Positions 1 to 7,674 are shown, counted from the stretch's first letter. The stretch is 16,915 bases of DNA from Deltaproteobacteria bacterium (GCA_005879255.1 VBKY01000110.1:1-16915); one strand, 5' to 3'. Notes: generated by a model not told the origin, from the sequence alone. Made by a program: numbers and translations.

Positions 1-1209
1 TTGTCGAAAGTCGAAAACGTTCAAACAATATCTGCACCATTCGCTACCTGGAGCCGGTTAGCCGCGAACTCTGCGGCGCATATGACCGAGCATCTATTCA
101 ATGGAGTGATCGCGGTCATATTGCCGCTGATCACGGCCTCCTTGGGTTTAAGCCTCGCGCAAGCGGGCGCTCTCGCTTCGGCGCGCACTTTGATGGCTGG
201 GGTGGCAAGTTTTCCTTCCGGTTTTTTTGCGGATCTTGCCAGCCGGCGCAACGTTCTCCTGGGGCTTTGTATCGGCATGATTGGTTTCGCTTGTTTTGGA
301 TTGAGCACGGCGTCGAATTTTCCGGCATTGTTGATCTTTATGGCGCTTGCCGGACTGGGCGGCGGTTGGTTTCATCCGCAGTCGTTGGCGATTCTATCTA
401 CTCGTTACCAAGAGAAACGCGCTTTTGCCCTCGGTGTGCATGACAGTAGCGCCAACTTGGGGGAAGTAATCGGACCGTTAGCGATCGGATTACTACTGGT
501 TTTTTTCGATTGGCGCACGACTTTGCAAATCTGGGCGATTCCAGGAGTGACCATCGGACTGCTTTACGCCTTGTTCGGCGCCGAAGGAGATCTGCCCGTC
601 CCGCGCGGTCGAGATTATCGACGAGCACTGTGGGAGGACGTGCTCAAGAACAAGGCCGTATTTGGCCTGGTGGCGGTGTCGACGTTACGCGCGATGGGTC
701 AGACAGCGCTTGCCGTATTCTTGCCGCTGTACTTATCGTTGCATCTTAAACTTGCCGCCGGGGTCGCCGGAGCTTACATGTCAGTATTATTTCTATTCGC
801 TGGCATTGCTCCGGCATTTGTTGGGTGGATTTCAGACCGTTTCGGTCACAAATTGTTGATTGTCGTGTTTTCCATCCTGAGCGTTGTTACGACCATTGCA
901 ATTCCCTATCTTGGCTCCGGGTTGCTCTTAACGGTGGGGCTCGGGGCCTTGGGTGCGCTGCTCTGGGCGCTGCGACCGGTAATTATTTCTGCAGCCATGG
1001 GGGCGGCACCGCCACATCTCACCGGGAGTATCGTTGCGGTCATCTTTGGCGCTAATATGGGAGTGTCGTTCCTGGCGCCGATTATGGCAGGGCTCATCGC
1101 GGACCGATACGGACTGCCGATGGCCGTAACTGCCATCGCGATTTTTCCATTATTTGCATCGGTAATTTCATTGATGCTGATGAGCTCTCCGGGCAAACGA
1201 AACAAATAA
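1..1209 (+). CDS. MFS transporter, probable drug or metabolite exporter
   Basis: A 402-residue hydrophobic protein of the major facilitator superfamily, expected in the inner membrane with about 12 transmembrane segments. The N-terminal half has the usual first-helix acidic/histidine region (HMTEHLFNGV) followed by alternating hydrophobic stretches. A charged central loop (about residues 195-220, with PRGRDYRRALWEDVLKNK) separates the two six-helix halves. The loop GWISDRFGHK (about 275-284) matches the conserved MFS loop between helices 8 and 9, and ADLASRRN (about 77-84) is its N-terminal counterpart. The overall pattern resembles fosmidomycin-resistance-type exporters, but the substrate cannot be told. 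The gene opens with TTG at the very first base of the window, so its true start and promoter may lie outside. The C-terminus is complete at TAA. It converges on the M23 peptidase gene with a 145-bp gap that holds nothing clear. Confidence 0.85.
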   Translation: MSKVENVQTISAPFATWSRLAANSAAHMTEHLFNGVIAVILPLITASLGLSLAQAGALASARTLMAGVASFPSGFFADLASRRNVLLGLCIGMIGFACFGLSTASNFPALLIFMALAGLGGGWFHPQSLAILSTRYQEKRAFALGVHDSSANLGEVIGPLAIGLLLVFFDWRTTLQIWAIPGVTIGLLYALFGAEGDLPVPRGRDYRRALWEDVLKNKAVFGLVAVSTLRAMGQTALAVFLPLYLSLHLKLAAGVAGAYMSVLFLFAGIAPAFVGWISDRFGHKLLIVVFSILSVVTTIAIPYLGSGLLLTVGLGALGALLWALRPVIISAAMGAAPPHLTGSIVAVIFGANMGVSFLAPIMAGLIADRYGLPMAVTAIAIFPLFASVISLMLMSSPGKRNK

Positions 1210-1354
1210 TTCTTACCGTTGCAATCTTTAACCGGCGCGCCGCACCGCCAGTGCGTTCAATTGGTTGTGGCGATGCGTAGGAAAAACGTTCCTGGTGGGT
1301 TCCGAACTTTACAACCTAGAGCTAAAGGTGCGACGCAATACTTTCGTTAGTTGA

Positions 1355-2785
1355 TTATCGACGGCGTTTACGGGATGGTTTGGCCGTTGTCTTTGGTTCT
1401 TTCGCTTCTGCCCCTACTTCGCTAGCCGAGCCTTCCAGCTTAGGCTGGATATTATCATTGATCCACTTCTGGTCCCACCATTCGACTGGGAGAACCGGCA
1501 CACCGTGCAGATAGACGCCGAAATGCAGGTGGTCTCCCACGGCAAGGCCGGTTTCGCCGGTTTTGCCGATCACTTGTTTCTGCTTGATTTGCTCGCCGAC
1601 TTTGACGTCCATGGAGCTCAAATGAGAATAGAGCGTAAATAGGCCAAGCCCATGATCGATGATCACGGTGTTGCCGTAGATTCCCAGATCGCCGACGAAA
1701 GCGACGATGCCGCTGTTGGCGGCTTCCGCCGGGTAATTTTTCGTGACGGACAGGTCGTAACCGACGTGATAAGCGTGGTCGATCGTTTCGCCTTTGTAAG
1801 TGTAGGTTCGGGCGTCCGCAAAATTCGCCTCGACTTTGGAATTGGTCAGCTGATTAAAAGCGCCGTGCCAGAGAATCGACGGGGTGGATTTCTCGGTGAC
1901 CGACCTGATCTTGTCTTCGTTTTCTTTGCGAAGGTCCTTATTCACTTTTATGAAGATGTCTTTAGGGCTTCCTTGGCGGGCGCCGACGTCATGGAGCAGG
2001 GGCGCCACTTTGCTCTGGACAAACTCGTCGGAAATCGCCAGCGTACTTTTCTTGTATTTGACGTTCTTAAGCTCGTAGACAAGTCTCATTTCTCTCGTGT
2101 TGCCGGCTTTATCCGTAGCCACCAATGACGCCTTTTCGTTCTCGGCAACGTTGTAGGGGTGAGCGAAAAGAGCGATGTAGTGATCCGGATGCGCTTTAAT
2201 CTGGTTTTTGTATCCGGGAAAGAAATAATTGCCGATTTTTACGCCAGTCGTGATCGCGTCGGCTGACGGTTTGTAAACGATCATACCGACGCCGCCGAAG
2301 TTGACGTAGCGGTCGTCGGCCATGAGTTCCAGTGTCGGCGGCGTGATGTCGATGGTGAGGTTTTTCTGGACGACCGTTTCGTTGCCACGAAAGAAACGCC
2401 ACAAGGAGCGATCCCGCGCCGTAACGCGCAACACGGCCGGTCCTTCTTTCAGGCCTGCGAGCTTGGCGGAAAGCGCCACGGTAAATTTCTTTTGCATCAC
2501 CGGTTGGTCGTATTCTTCGGACGCGAGCGCATATTCGGTACCGCCGGAACTCAAGACCACCGCGAACGATCTTAAACCGCTTCCTTGTTCAACGACCTCA
2601 ATCTCGAGCGGCGCAAGGCCGATCGTGTCGGTGTCAGGGGTAATCTTGATTTGCGGCTTGTGCCATTCGAATCGTGGAAGAATAAAATAGCCGCCAGCGA
2701 CCAGTAGGATCACGAACAAGATCAAAAAGGTGCCGACGCCGGGAAGAAGCCGTCGTTTAGGTCTACCGATTTCGAGAGCGCTCAT
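1355..2785 (-). CDS. Membrane-anchored M23 family metallopeptidase (LytM-type)
   Basis: A 476-residue cell-envelope protein. A short basic N-terminus (RPKRR) precedes one transmembrane segment (about residues 16-36), so the rest probably faces the periplasm. Residues about 45-240 are beta-rich and Ig-like (ITPDTDTIGLAPLEIEV; later IDITPPTLEL and ATDKAGNTREM). Residues about 325-435 form the peptidase domain: the zinc ligands are H340 and D344 in HVGYD, H388 in YSHLS, and the HxH pair H419/H421 in DHLHFG. This is the full ligand set of active M23 endopeptidases, which cut peptidoglycan cross-links. A Lys/Arg-rich tail (KPSRKRRR) ends the protein. It lies downstream of radC on the same strand with a 153-bp gap, so it may have its own promoter. 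I see no strong ribosome site before the ATG. The family call is secure; the exact cell-wall role is inferred. Confidence 0.9.
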   Translation of the reverse strand: MSALEIGRPKRRLLPGVGTFLILFVILLVAGGYFILPRFEWHKPQIKITPDTDTIGLAPLEIEVVEQGSGLRSFAVVLSSGGTEYALASEEYDQPVMQKKFTVALSAKLAGLKEGPAVLRVTARDRSLWRFFRGNETVVQKNLTIDITPPTLELMADDRYVNFGGVGMIVYKPSADAITTGVKIGNYFFPGYKNQIKAHPDHYIALFAHPYNVAENEKASLVATDKAGNTREMRLVYELKNVKYKKSTLAISDEFVQSKVAPLLHDVGARQGSPKDIFIKVNKDLRKENEDKIRSVTEKSTPSILWHGAFNQLTNSKVEANFADARTYTYKGETIDHAYHVGYDLSVTKNYPAEAANSGIVAFVGDLGIYGNTVIIDHGLGLFTLYSHLSSMDVKVGEQIKQKQVIGKTGETGLAVGDHLHFGVYLHGVPVLPVEWWDQKWINDNIQPKLEGSASEVGAEAKEPKTTAKPSRKRRR

Positions 2786-2938
2786 GCTTTAGATGGGTAT
2801 GATCGCGGAATGGTTTCCCCGCCAAGATAAACGTGGCTCGCGACGATGTCAACAAAAGCCTAGCGAATCTGATCACCGCTGACGAAGTTTCGGAGAAACT
2901 CAAGTGTATCCCTTCGCCAATTAAATGAATGGCGCCGG

Positions 2939-3631
2939 CTAAAGCATGCCTTTGTCGCTGAAGCTAAAGAAGCGGTCGTAACCGATTACGACGTGATCGA
3001 GCACGCGCACTCCCATGACATCGCCGACTTCTTTGAGTCGCTTGGTGATGTCGATGTCTTCAGGACTTGGGGCGGGATCGCCGCTCGGATGGTTGTGGAC
3101 GAAGATCACCGCCGCTGCGGATTCGCGAATCACCGGATTATAGACTTCGCGAGGATGGACGAGCGAGGCTGTCAGTGATCCTTCGGAGATTTTGACTTCG
3201 CGAATTTTGCGATTCTTGTTGTTGAGCAAGACGACGTAAAAGAGCTCGCGCTTTTCACGGCCGAGATTTTCCCGGAAATGGTGGTAAACGTCTTCCGCGG
3301 ACCGCAGCGGCTCGCCGGTTTGCCATTTTTGGCTGCCCATACGTTTGGCGATCTCCAGGCACGCCTTGATCGCCGCGACCTTCGCGGGGCCGATCCCCTT
3401 AACCGTGACGAGCTCGCTGATGGACGCGTCATCAATTCCCCTCAGCCCGCCGAATTGACTCAAGAGCAAACGCGCGTGATCGATTGCGCTCTCGCCGGTG
3501 CTGGCGTTGCCATTTCGCAGGATAATCGCGAGAAGTTCAGTTTCGCTAAGCGACTGGGGGCCTTTGGCGAGAAGTTTTTCTCGCGGTCGATCTTCTTCGG
3601 GCCAATCTTTGATGGTCTGGTATGAAGCCAT
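2939..3631 (-). CDS. radC: RadC family JAB/MPN-domain protein
   Basis: A 230-residue protein of normal RadC length. The N-terminal region starts with the family signature (IKDWPEEDRPREKLLAKGP, then LSETELLAIILRNG). A helix-hairpin-helix stretch (about 77-97, VKGIGPAKVAAIKA) follows. The C-terminal JAMM metalloprotease-like domain holds H179 and H181 in HNHPSGDP and then S189-x-x-D192, the complete JAMM zinc motif. RadC proteins were named for DNA repair, but their real role is unsettled. The start ATG is preceded by a close GAGGAG ribosome site. That site abuts a large inverted repeat (3638-3716) which could fold in the mRNA leader. It lies downstream of the RlmI-like methyltransferase on the same strand, 89 bp away. 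Confidence 0.95.
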   Translation of the reverse strand: MASYQTIKDWPEEDRPREKLLAKGPQSLSETELLAIILRNGNASTGESAIDHARLLLSQFGGLRGIDDASISELVTVKGIGPAKVAAIKACLEIAKRMGSQKWQTGEPLRSAEDVYHHFRENLGREKRELFYVVLLNNKNRKIREVKISEGSLTASLVHPREVYNPVIRESAAAVIFVHNHPSGDPAPSPEDIDITKRLKEVGDVMGVRVLDHVVIGYDRFFSFSDKGML

Positions 3632-3637
3632 TCTCTC

Positions 3638-3716
3638 CTCGCTATGGTATCAGACTCGCTGCCGCCGCGGCGGCGAAGTCGGTCGAGTAGCGAGAACCCG
3701 TCTACCATAATGCGAG
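3638..3716 (-). promoter_or_regulatory. Large imperfect inverted repeat in the radC leader
   Basis: Outer arms CTCGC-TATGGTA (3638-3649) and TACCATA-AT-GCGAG (3703-3716) pair with a 2-nt bulge. A second stem, CTCGCT (3655-3660) with AGCGAG (3689-3694), follows after an internal loop, and a perfect 14-bp palindrome GCCGCCGCGGCGGC (3661-3674) lies inside. In the minus-strand transcript the last arm runs into the GAGGAG ribosome site of radC. It could be a leader structure that limits radC translation, a terminator for the upstream methyltransferase gene (no U tract is seen), or a mobile palindromic repeat. The pairing is seen directly; the function is inferred. Confidence 0.45.
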
Positions 3717-3720
3717 CGGT

Positions 3721-4896
3721 TTAGTCCAATACGCGAAGGACGAGTCCTTTGAGGTATTCGCCTTCCGGATGATGAAGGCTAATCGGATGGTCGATCGGGT
3801 GACCGAGTCGTTTGACGATACTCACTTTTCTCATCGCATCGACGGCCGCGCCAAAAACAACTTTTTGAAAAAGGTCGGTCGAAAGATGTTGTGAACAGGA
3901 GAAAGTCAAAAGCATTCCGCCGGGTTTGAGATGCTTGAGCGCATGCAAGTTAAGAAACTTATATCCGCCGGTTGCAGCGGTAACGTCGCTGCGCTTGTGG
4001 GCAAGCGACGGCGGGTCCAAGACGATCAAGTCGAATTTTCTATCGGTCTCTTTTAAGTAAGCGAAGGCGTCGCCTTTGAGCAGCTCTCCCGGAGCCTCTG
4101 CGAAGCCGTTCGATGCGAGATTCTGTTCCGCCAGCCCCAAGGCGGGCCTTGAAGAATCGATCGAAATGATTTCCTTGGCTCCGCCGCCAAAAGCGTAGAC
4201 TGAAAAAGCGCCGCTGTATGAAAATACATTCAATATTTCTTGATCTCGCGAGGTAGAGGACAGAAAGACCCGGCTGTCACGTTGATCCAGAAAGAAGCCG
4301 GTCTTTTGTCCCCGCCGCACGTCGACGAGAAACTTGAACCCATTTTCTTCAACGTTAATCAGGTCCGGCGGTGCCTCACCTGTGAGCACACCGGCGGACG
4401 GCTCCAATCCTTCCTGCTCGCGCACCCTTCCTTCACTCCGTTCGAAGATGCCTTTGGTGATTCCGAGCGCTGACAGGGTGGAAACGATATCGTCCTTGAA
4501 TAAATCCATGCCGGCAGTGAAAAACTGGCAGACGAAAAAATCGGCATAGCGGTCGACGATAAGCCCCGGGAGAAAATCGCCCTCCGCGTTGATCAAACGA
4601 TACGCGTTGGTCGAGCGCTCGAGGTGTTTTTGTCGTAGTGAGAGCGCTTGCGTGAGGCGGTGAGAAAAAAAGTTTTGATCGATTGGCTCGTCTTTCCACG
4701 CGAGTATGCGCACGCGGATTTGTGACTTCGGACTATATAGCCCACGCGCAATCCAGTTTTTCTTGCTGTCGAAGACATCGGCGATGCCGGCACATTCCTG
4801 GTCGCCGTCAGCTCGCTCAATGGCGCCGGAAAATATCCAGGGATGGCCCCTTAGAACGGGCGCATCCCGTTCCTTCTTAAGATAGATTTGCAGCAT
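3721..4896 (-). CDS. Class I SAM-dependent rRNA methyltransferase, RlmI-like (PUA + methyltransferase)
   Basis: A 391-residue protein of the COG1092/RlmI type, which methylates a cytosine at C5 in 23S rRNA using S-adenosylmethionine. The N-terminal PUA RNA-binding domain (about 1-75) includes RGHPWIFSGAIE. A linker region has AEGDFLPGLIVDRY. The catalytic domain shows the family signature GQKTGFFLDQRDSR (196-209), SAM motif I NVFSYSGAFSVYA (223-235), the acidic SAM ligand in SIDSS (about 245-249), the DPPS motif (about 294-297) and the FSCS cysteine motif (332-335) expected of m5C enzymes. Start ATG has AGGA six bases upstream. Length and motif order fit a complete, functional enzyme. Which rRNA base it modifies cannot be told, so I give no symbol. 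Confidence 0.9.
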   Translation of the reverse strand: MLQIYLKKERDAPVLRGHPWIFSGAIERADGDQECAGIADVFDSKKNWIARGLYSPKSQIRVRILAWKDEPIDQNFFSHRLTQALSLRQKHLERSTNAYRLINAEGDFLPGLIVDRYADFFVCQFFTAGMDLFKDDIVSTLSALGITKGIFERSEGRVREQEGLEPSAGVLTGEAPPDLINVEENGFKFLVDVRRGQKTGFFLDQRDSRVFLSSTSRDQEILNVFSYSGAFSVYAFGGGAKEIISIDSSRPALGLAEQNLASNGFAEAPGELLKGDAFAYLKETDRKFDLIVLDPPSLAHKRSDVTAATGGYKFLNLHALKHLKPGGMLLTFSCSQHLSTDLFQKVVFGAAVDAMRKVSIVKRLGHPIDHPISLHHPEGEYLKGLVLRVLD

Positions 4897-4934
4897 GAAA
4901 TCCTAACGGGAATGGAAGGGGCTGCTATTTCAGA

Positions 4935-5137
4935 AAAGAATTCGAAGCACGAAATCCGAAACTCGAAACAATGTCAAATGACCAAAATATGTAAATTTCC
5001 AAACAAGCTTCCTTCGGATTCGGTGTTTTGAATTTTCCCGATTTGAGATTTATTTGGCTCTGAGTTTGTTTCGGATTTCGATATTCGGATTTTGGATTCG
5101 TTTCGCCGGTTGCTTCGGCCCTAAAATCCAAAAATTA
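4935..5137. repeat. AT-rich dispersed repeat with GAAATCCGAAA / TTTCGGATTTC arms
   Basis: The gap between moaC and the methyltransferase gene is dominated by short variants of GAAATCCGAAAC on one side and GTTTCGGATTTCG on the other. CGAAATCCGAAAC (4950-4962) and GTTTCGGATTTCG (5068-5080) are a perfect 13-bp inverted repeat, with looser matching outside it. Further copies of the unit (ATTCGGATTTTGGATTCG near 5083-5100, AAAATCCAAAAATT near 5123-5136) follow. Translated, it gives low-complexity peptides such as SEYRNPKQ, which I recognise as a typical spurious product of this kind of intergenic repeat in MAGs. It is clearly richer in A+T than its neighbours. No transposase is present. Confidence 0.6.
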
Positions 5138-5140
5138 GAA

Positions 5141-5620
5141 TTATTCCTTGCGAATGAACGTGCCGCTTTTGCCACCGCTTTTCTTGACTAGGCGGATCTC
5201 GCCGATGGTCATTTCGCGGTCGACGGCTTTGCACATGTCGTAGATCGTCAGCGCCGCGACCGATGCGGCGGTCAGGGCTTCCATCTCCACGCCGGTCTTG
5301 CCGCTAACCCGAACCGTCGCTTCGATGTCGACCCGGGCCGGCTTTTCGCCCGGTGTGAGTTCGATTTCCACAGAAGTGATGTTGAGCGGGTGGCACATGG
5401 GGATCAATTCTGATGTTTTTTTTGCCGCCATGATGCCCGCCACGCGCGCGACGGCGAACACGTCGCCCTTCTCGATTTTGTCTTCCAAAATGAGCTCGAG
5501 TGTTGCGGGACGCATGTGAATAGTACCGCGGGCGGTAGCAATCCTGCTGGTAATCTCCTTCTCGCTCACGTCGACCATGCGCGCGCGGCCTTGTTCATCC
5601 AAATGACTGAGTTTCGCCAT
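5141..5620 (-). CDS. moaC: Cyclic pyranopterin monophosphate synthase MoaC
   Basis: A 159-residue protein of the usual MoaC length. MoaC works with the radical-SAM enzyme MoaA in the first step of molybdenum cofactor synthesis, turning the GTP-derived 3',8-cyclo intermediate into cyclic pyranopterin monophosphate in the cytoplasm. The family motifs are all present: [14 protein letters not shown] near the N-terminus, [13 protein letters not shown] with K51, IPMCHPL with H77, [12 protein letters not shown] (108-119) with E112 and E114, and YDMCKAVD (127-134) with D128 and K131. The gene starts with ATG only 42 bp from the divergent trxB start, with a weak GAAAGA ribosome site. No other cofactor genes are nearby, so it is a solitary moaC. 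Molybdoenzymes must be encoded elsewhere. Confidence 0.96.
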   Translation of the reverse strand: MAKLSHLDEQGRARMVDVSEKEITSRIATARGTIHMRPATLELILEDKIEKGDVFAVARVAGIMAAKKTSELIPMCHPLNITSVEIELTPGEKPARVDIEATVRVSGKTGVEMEALTAASVAALTIYDMCKAVDREMTIGEIRLVKKSGGKSGTFIRKE

Positions 5621-5662
5621 GTCTTTCTTTCTAGCGCCAGCCTTTTATGTTACAGAAACTAT
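5621..5662. promoter_or_regulatory. Short divergent promoter region between moaC and trxB
   Basis: Only 42 bp separate the two divergent ATG codons, so both promoters must lie here or inside the opposite gene. A weak purine-rich ribosome site (GAAAGAAAG) precedes moaC on the minus strand. No Shine-Dalgarno sequence is visible before trxB, which may be read from a nearly leaderless transcript. I see no clear -35/-10 pair. Confidence 0.35.
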
Positions 5663-6604
5663 ATGGCGAATAAAAGCCATTATCGTGTGATCATTCTTGG
5701 TTCCGGAGCCGCCGGTCTCACGGCAGCGATTTACGCTGCTCGGGCCAATCTTCAGCCGCTCGTCATCGAAGGCGCGCAGCCTGGCGGACAGCTTACGATT
5801 ACAACTGATGTCGAGAATTATCCAGGTTTCCCCAAAGGTATTATGGGACCCGATCTAATGGAAGATTTCAAAAAGCAAGCCGTTCGCTTCGGAACGGAGA
5901 CTATCTTTGGCGACGTAACATCAGTGGATCTCAAGCAGCGGCCGTTTCGGGTTGTTGTTGGCAAAGAATCCTATACTTGCGATGCGCTGATCATTGCTAC
6001 CGGAGCGACGGCAAAACTCTTAGGCTTGGCATCGGAAATGAAGCTCATGGGCCATGGCGTCTCCGCGTGCGCGACCTGTGACGGCTTTTTCTTCAAAGAC
6101 AAGGACCTTGTCGTCGTCGGCGGCGGCGATACGGCGATGGAGGAAGCGACGTTTCTCACCAAATTTGCCAACAAAGTGACGGTCGCTCATCGCCGGGACC
6201 AGCTGCGCGCTTCCAAGATCATGCAAGAGCGCGCCGAGAGAAATCCCAAAATCACCTTTGTTTGGAATACGGTTGTCGACGAAGTATACGGCGATCCGAA
6301 GGCAAGTGGAGTAACCGGCGTTAAATTTAGGAATGTGAAAACCGGGGTGACGGAAGATTTCAAATCCGACGGCCTATTCATTGCCATCGGGCACGAGCCC
6401 AACTCCAAGCTCTTCGTCGGACAATTGGAACTAAACCCCAACGGCTACATACTCACCCACGACGGCACCAAGACTAATATCCCAGGTGTCTTCGCCTGCG
6501 GCGACGTGCAAGACCACATCTACCGCCAAGCGGTTACCGCAGCGGGAACGGGCTGCATGGCTGCGATCGACGCCGAGAGGTTTTTAGAAACTCAGGAAGG
6601 GTAA
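5663..6604 (+). CDS. trxB: Thioredoxin-disulfide reductase
   Basis: A 313-residue FAD enzyme that passes electrons from NADPH to thioredoxin in the cytoplasm. Counting from the ATG at 5663: the FAD-binding GSGAAG motif at 13-18, QPGGQLTITTDVENYPGF (about 39-56), the redox-active CATC with C136 and C139, the NADPH fold GGGDTAMEEA (153-162) with HRR (176-178) typical of NADPH use, and the C-terminal FAD motif GVFACGDVQDHIYRQAVTAAG. The reading frame is open further upstream to 5516, but that stretch overlaps moaC antisense and carries no family sequence, so ATG 5663 is chosen. The C-terminus reads DAERFLETQEG. A diverged second copy of this terminal stretch lies about 1.27 kb downstream (7839-7883), flanking a SIR2/HEPN module. 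Confidence 0.96.
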   Translation: MANKSHYRVIILGSGAAGLTAAIYAARANLQPLVIEGAQPGGQLTITTDVENYPGFPKGIMGPDLMEDFKKQAVRFGTETIFGDVTSVDLKQRPFRVVVGKESYTCDALIIATGATAKLLGLASEMKLMGHGVSACATCDGFFFKDKDLVVVGGGDTAMEEATFLTKFANKVTVAHRRDQLRASKIMQERAERNPKITFVWNTVVDEVYGDPKASGVTGVKFRNVKTGVTEDFKSDGLFIAIGHEPNSKLFVGQLELNPNGYILTHDGTKTNIPGVFACGDVQDHIYRQAVTAAGTGCMAAIDAERFLETQEG

Positions 6605-6616
6605 GATCAGTTGGTA

Positions 6617-6697
6617 GGATAACGCTAAGGCTGAGAAGGCGAGGCCCGCGAGCTTCGCCAGCAGGTCCGAAGGTCCGGCTCAAGCCGGATGTTATAC
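6617..6697 (-). mobile_element. attC-like integron cassette recombination site
   Basis: Read on the minus strand, the 81-bp site opens with GTATAAC (6697-6691) and closes with GTTATCC (6623-6617), which pair at 6 of 7 positions. Inside, after unpaired spacers of 4 and 5 bases, GGCTTGAG (6686-6679) pairs with CTCAGCC (6635-6629), leaving a single extrahelical T. Two outer boxes, an unpaired spacer, two inner boxes with an extrahelical base and a variable centre are the known architecture of attC sites. The length is within the known range and the outer boxes resemble the VCR type. The TAA stop of the adjacent HEPN gene lies inside the first box, as is common in gene cassettes. A rival reading is an ordinary terminator-type hairpin for trxB, since CCGGCTCAAGCCGG (6675-6688) can fold alone. 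No integrase gene is in the window. Confidence 0.6.
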
Positions 6698-7292
6698 GGT
6701 GCCTCGCGGGCGCAACTTTTGTTTGTACTGAGCCGCAAGCTCTTCGAGTTCTTGCCGGTGCCCATTATCAGTCCATGGCGCGAGATTGTAGTGTCGATGA
6801 AAGCTCTTCTGATCAACATCGATCAATTTGTGGATCTCTTGGACCATATCCCAGTAAGTCTGAACACAGTACAAAGCGTGTCCGAGGTCGAGCAGACCTG
6901 TCACTGGGTCCGGCAGTTTGCTGTTGTACCGTTTGCTAGGCCGATTATCAGAGTAATCAACTACCTTGTCGTGAACGTGATCATCCCGGAAGTTGAACAG
7001 GATCTGGAAATCTTGAAAAGGGGGGGCGCGACCGATCAAGCCCAACTCCACTCCGAAGACGGCCCAGGGTTTCCCATTTTTTACGAGTGGTCATTCGTTC
7101 GATTCCCTCAAGGAGCAAGTCGGCAGAAACTTTGTGTCCGTCCTTGATTAGGCCGAGAAAGTCTGTCTCCTCGAAAAGAAAATAAGCGAGCGAGTTTATG
7201 TAGGATTCGAGACAGAAACAGGATGAAAGAATCGTCGAAAGTGCTTGGCTATGAAGCTGACCCTGGAGACGGACTCCTTTCCACCGTGTCAC
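6692..7292 (-). pseudogene. HEPN-type putative RNase gene, frameshifted at a C7 run
   Basis: Two reading frames make one sensible protein if a single C is removed from the run of seven C on the minus strand (G7 at 7020-7026). Frame one (GTG at 7292) gives LSTILSSCFCLESYINSLAYF and ends its sensible part at KKWETLGRLRSGVGLDRSRPPF. Frame two continues with QDFQILFNFRDDHVHDK and runs to TAA at 6692. Joined, this is about 199 residues. The helical layout, the KW...L...PPFQDF stretch and the R-x4-H motif (RDDHVH) are those of HEPN domains, many of which are RNases in toxin-antitoxin and phage-defence systems. The start overlaps the SIR2-like gene by 44 bp and the stop lies in the attC-like site. 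The break may be a sequencing error, a true mutation, or a phase-variable tract. The HEPN assignment is from pattern only. Confidence 0.6.
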
Positions 7293-7674
7293 CTTCAGAT
7301 AGGCGGTCTATAAATTGAGCGAGAAGGGGACAGTCCTCGGCACCAGAGCACTTGGAGGCAAGACAATCGGTCAAGAGCCTGAGCGCGGCACGACGCTTCT
7401 GCTCCCAGTAGTCCTCGTCAAAGAACTGAAGCCCGGTAGCGACTGTTACGAGGCTTAAAAATTCCTCGAAGGGCGGGTAGGACGAAATGATCTTGGGCTC
7501 GTTCACGAAGTGTGGATATAGTTGTTGAAGAGCATACCGAACGTCGTCATGATCGGAGTACCCTGCGCGCCCGGGGTGGGTCATCAGCTCACCGAACAAG
7601 CCAAAGAGCGTGGGTAGCCCCATGCTAGCGGAGAATCCACTTCCAAGAACGAAAACCCGTGGGCTTGCTGTCAT
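7249..7674 (-). CDS. SIR2-like domain protein, truncated
   Basis: A 141-residue product with the N-terminal half of a SIR2-like NAD-binding fold. VFVLGSGFSASMGLPTLFGLF (8-28) fits the nucleotide-binding GAGxSxxxGxP signature, and YPPFEEFLSLV (66-76) fits the following helix of bacterial SIR2-like proteins. The last family-like stretch is LLAQFIDRLSEGDTV (117-131). In relatives this is usually followed by a strand such as FNYD and a catalytic region, but here an unrelated tail (ERSPSPGSAS) and a stop follow. The frame is intact, so it may be expressed, but the second half of the fold is missing. The HEPN frame starts inside its 3' end. SIR2-like proteins in defence systems deplete NAD during infection; this copy is unlikely to be catalytic. 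I see no good ribosome site before the ATG. Confidence 0.55.
   Translation of the reverse strand: MTASPRVFVLGSGFSASMGLPTLFGLFGELMTHPGRAGYSDHDDVRYALQQLYPHFVNEPKIISSYPPFEEFLSLVTVATGLQFFDEDYWEQKRRAALRLLTDCLASKCSGAEDCPLLAQFIDRLSEGDTVERSPSPGSAS

Noticed and set aside
1241..1255. CGCAC-CGCCA-GTGCG hairpin as a terminator between the MFS and M23 genes
   Set aside because: The stem is only five pairs and no T tract follows on either strand.
1652..2128. A 158-residue plus-strand frame
   Set aside because: It is antisense to the M23 peptidase domain and has no family features.
4925..5131. A 68-residue minus-strand reading frame
   Set aside because: Its translation (SEYRNPKQ-type low complexity) is a by-product of the dispersed repeat, not a gene.
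5516..5662. N-terminal extension of TrxB by 49 residues from an upstream ATG
   Set aside because: It lies antisense inside moaC, shows no TrxB-family sequence, and the FAD motif sits correctly near the N-terminus when starting at 5663.
6689..7147. A 152-residue plus-strand frame opposite the HEPN gene
   Set aside because: It is antisense to the better-supported HEPN frames and shows no recognisable family pattern.
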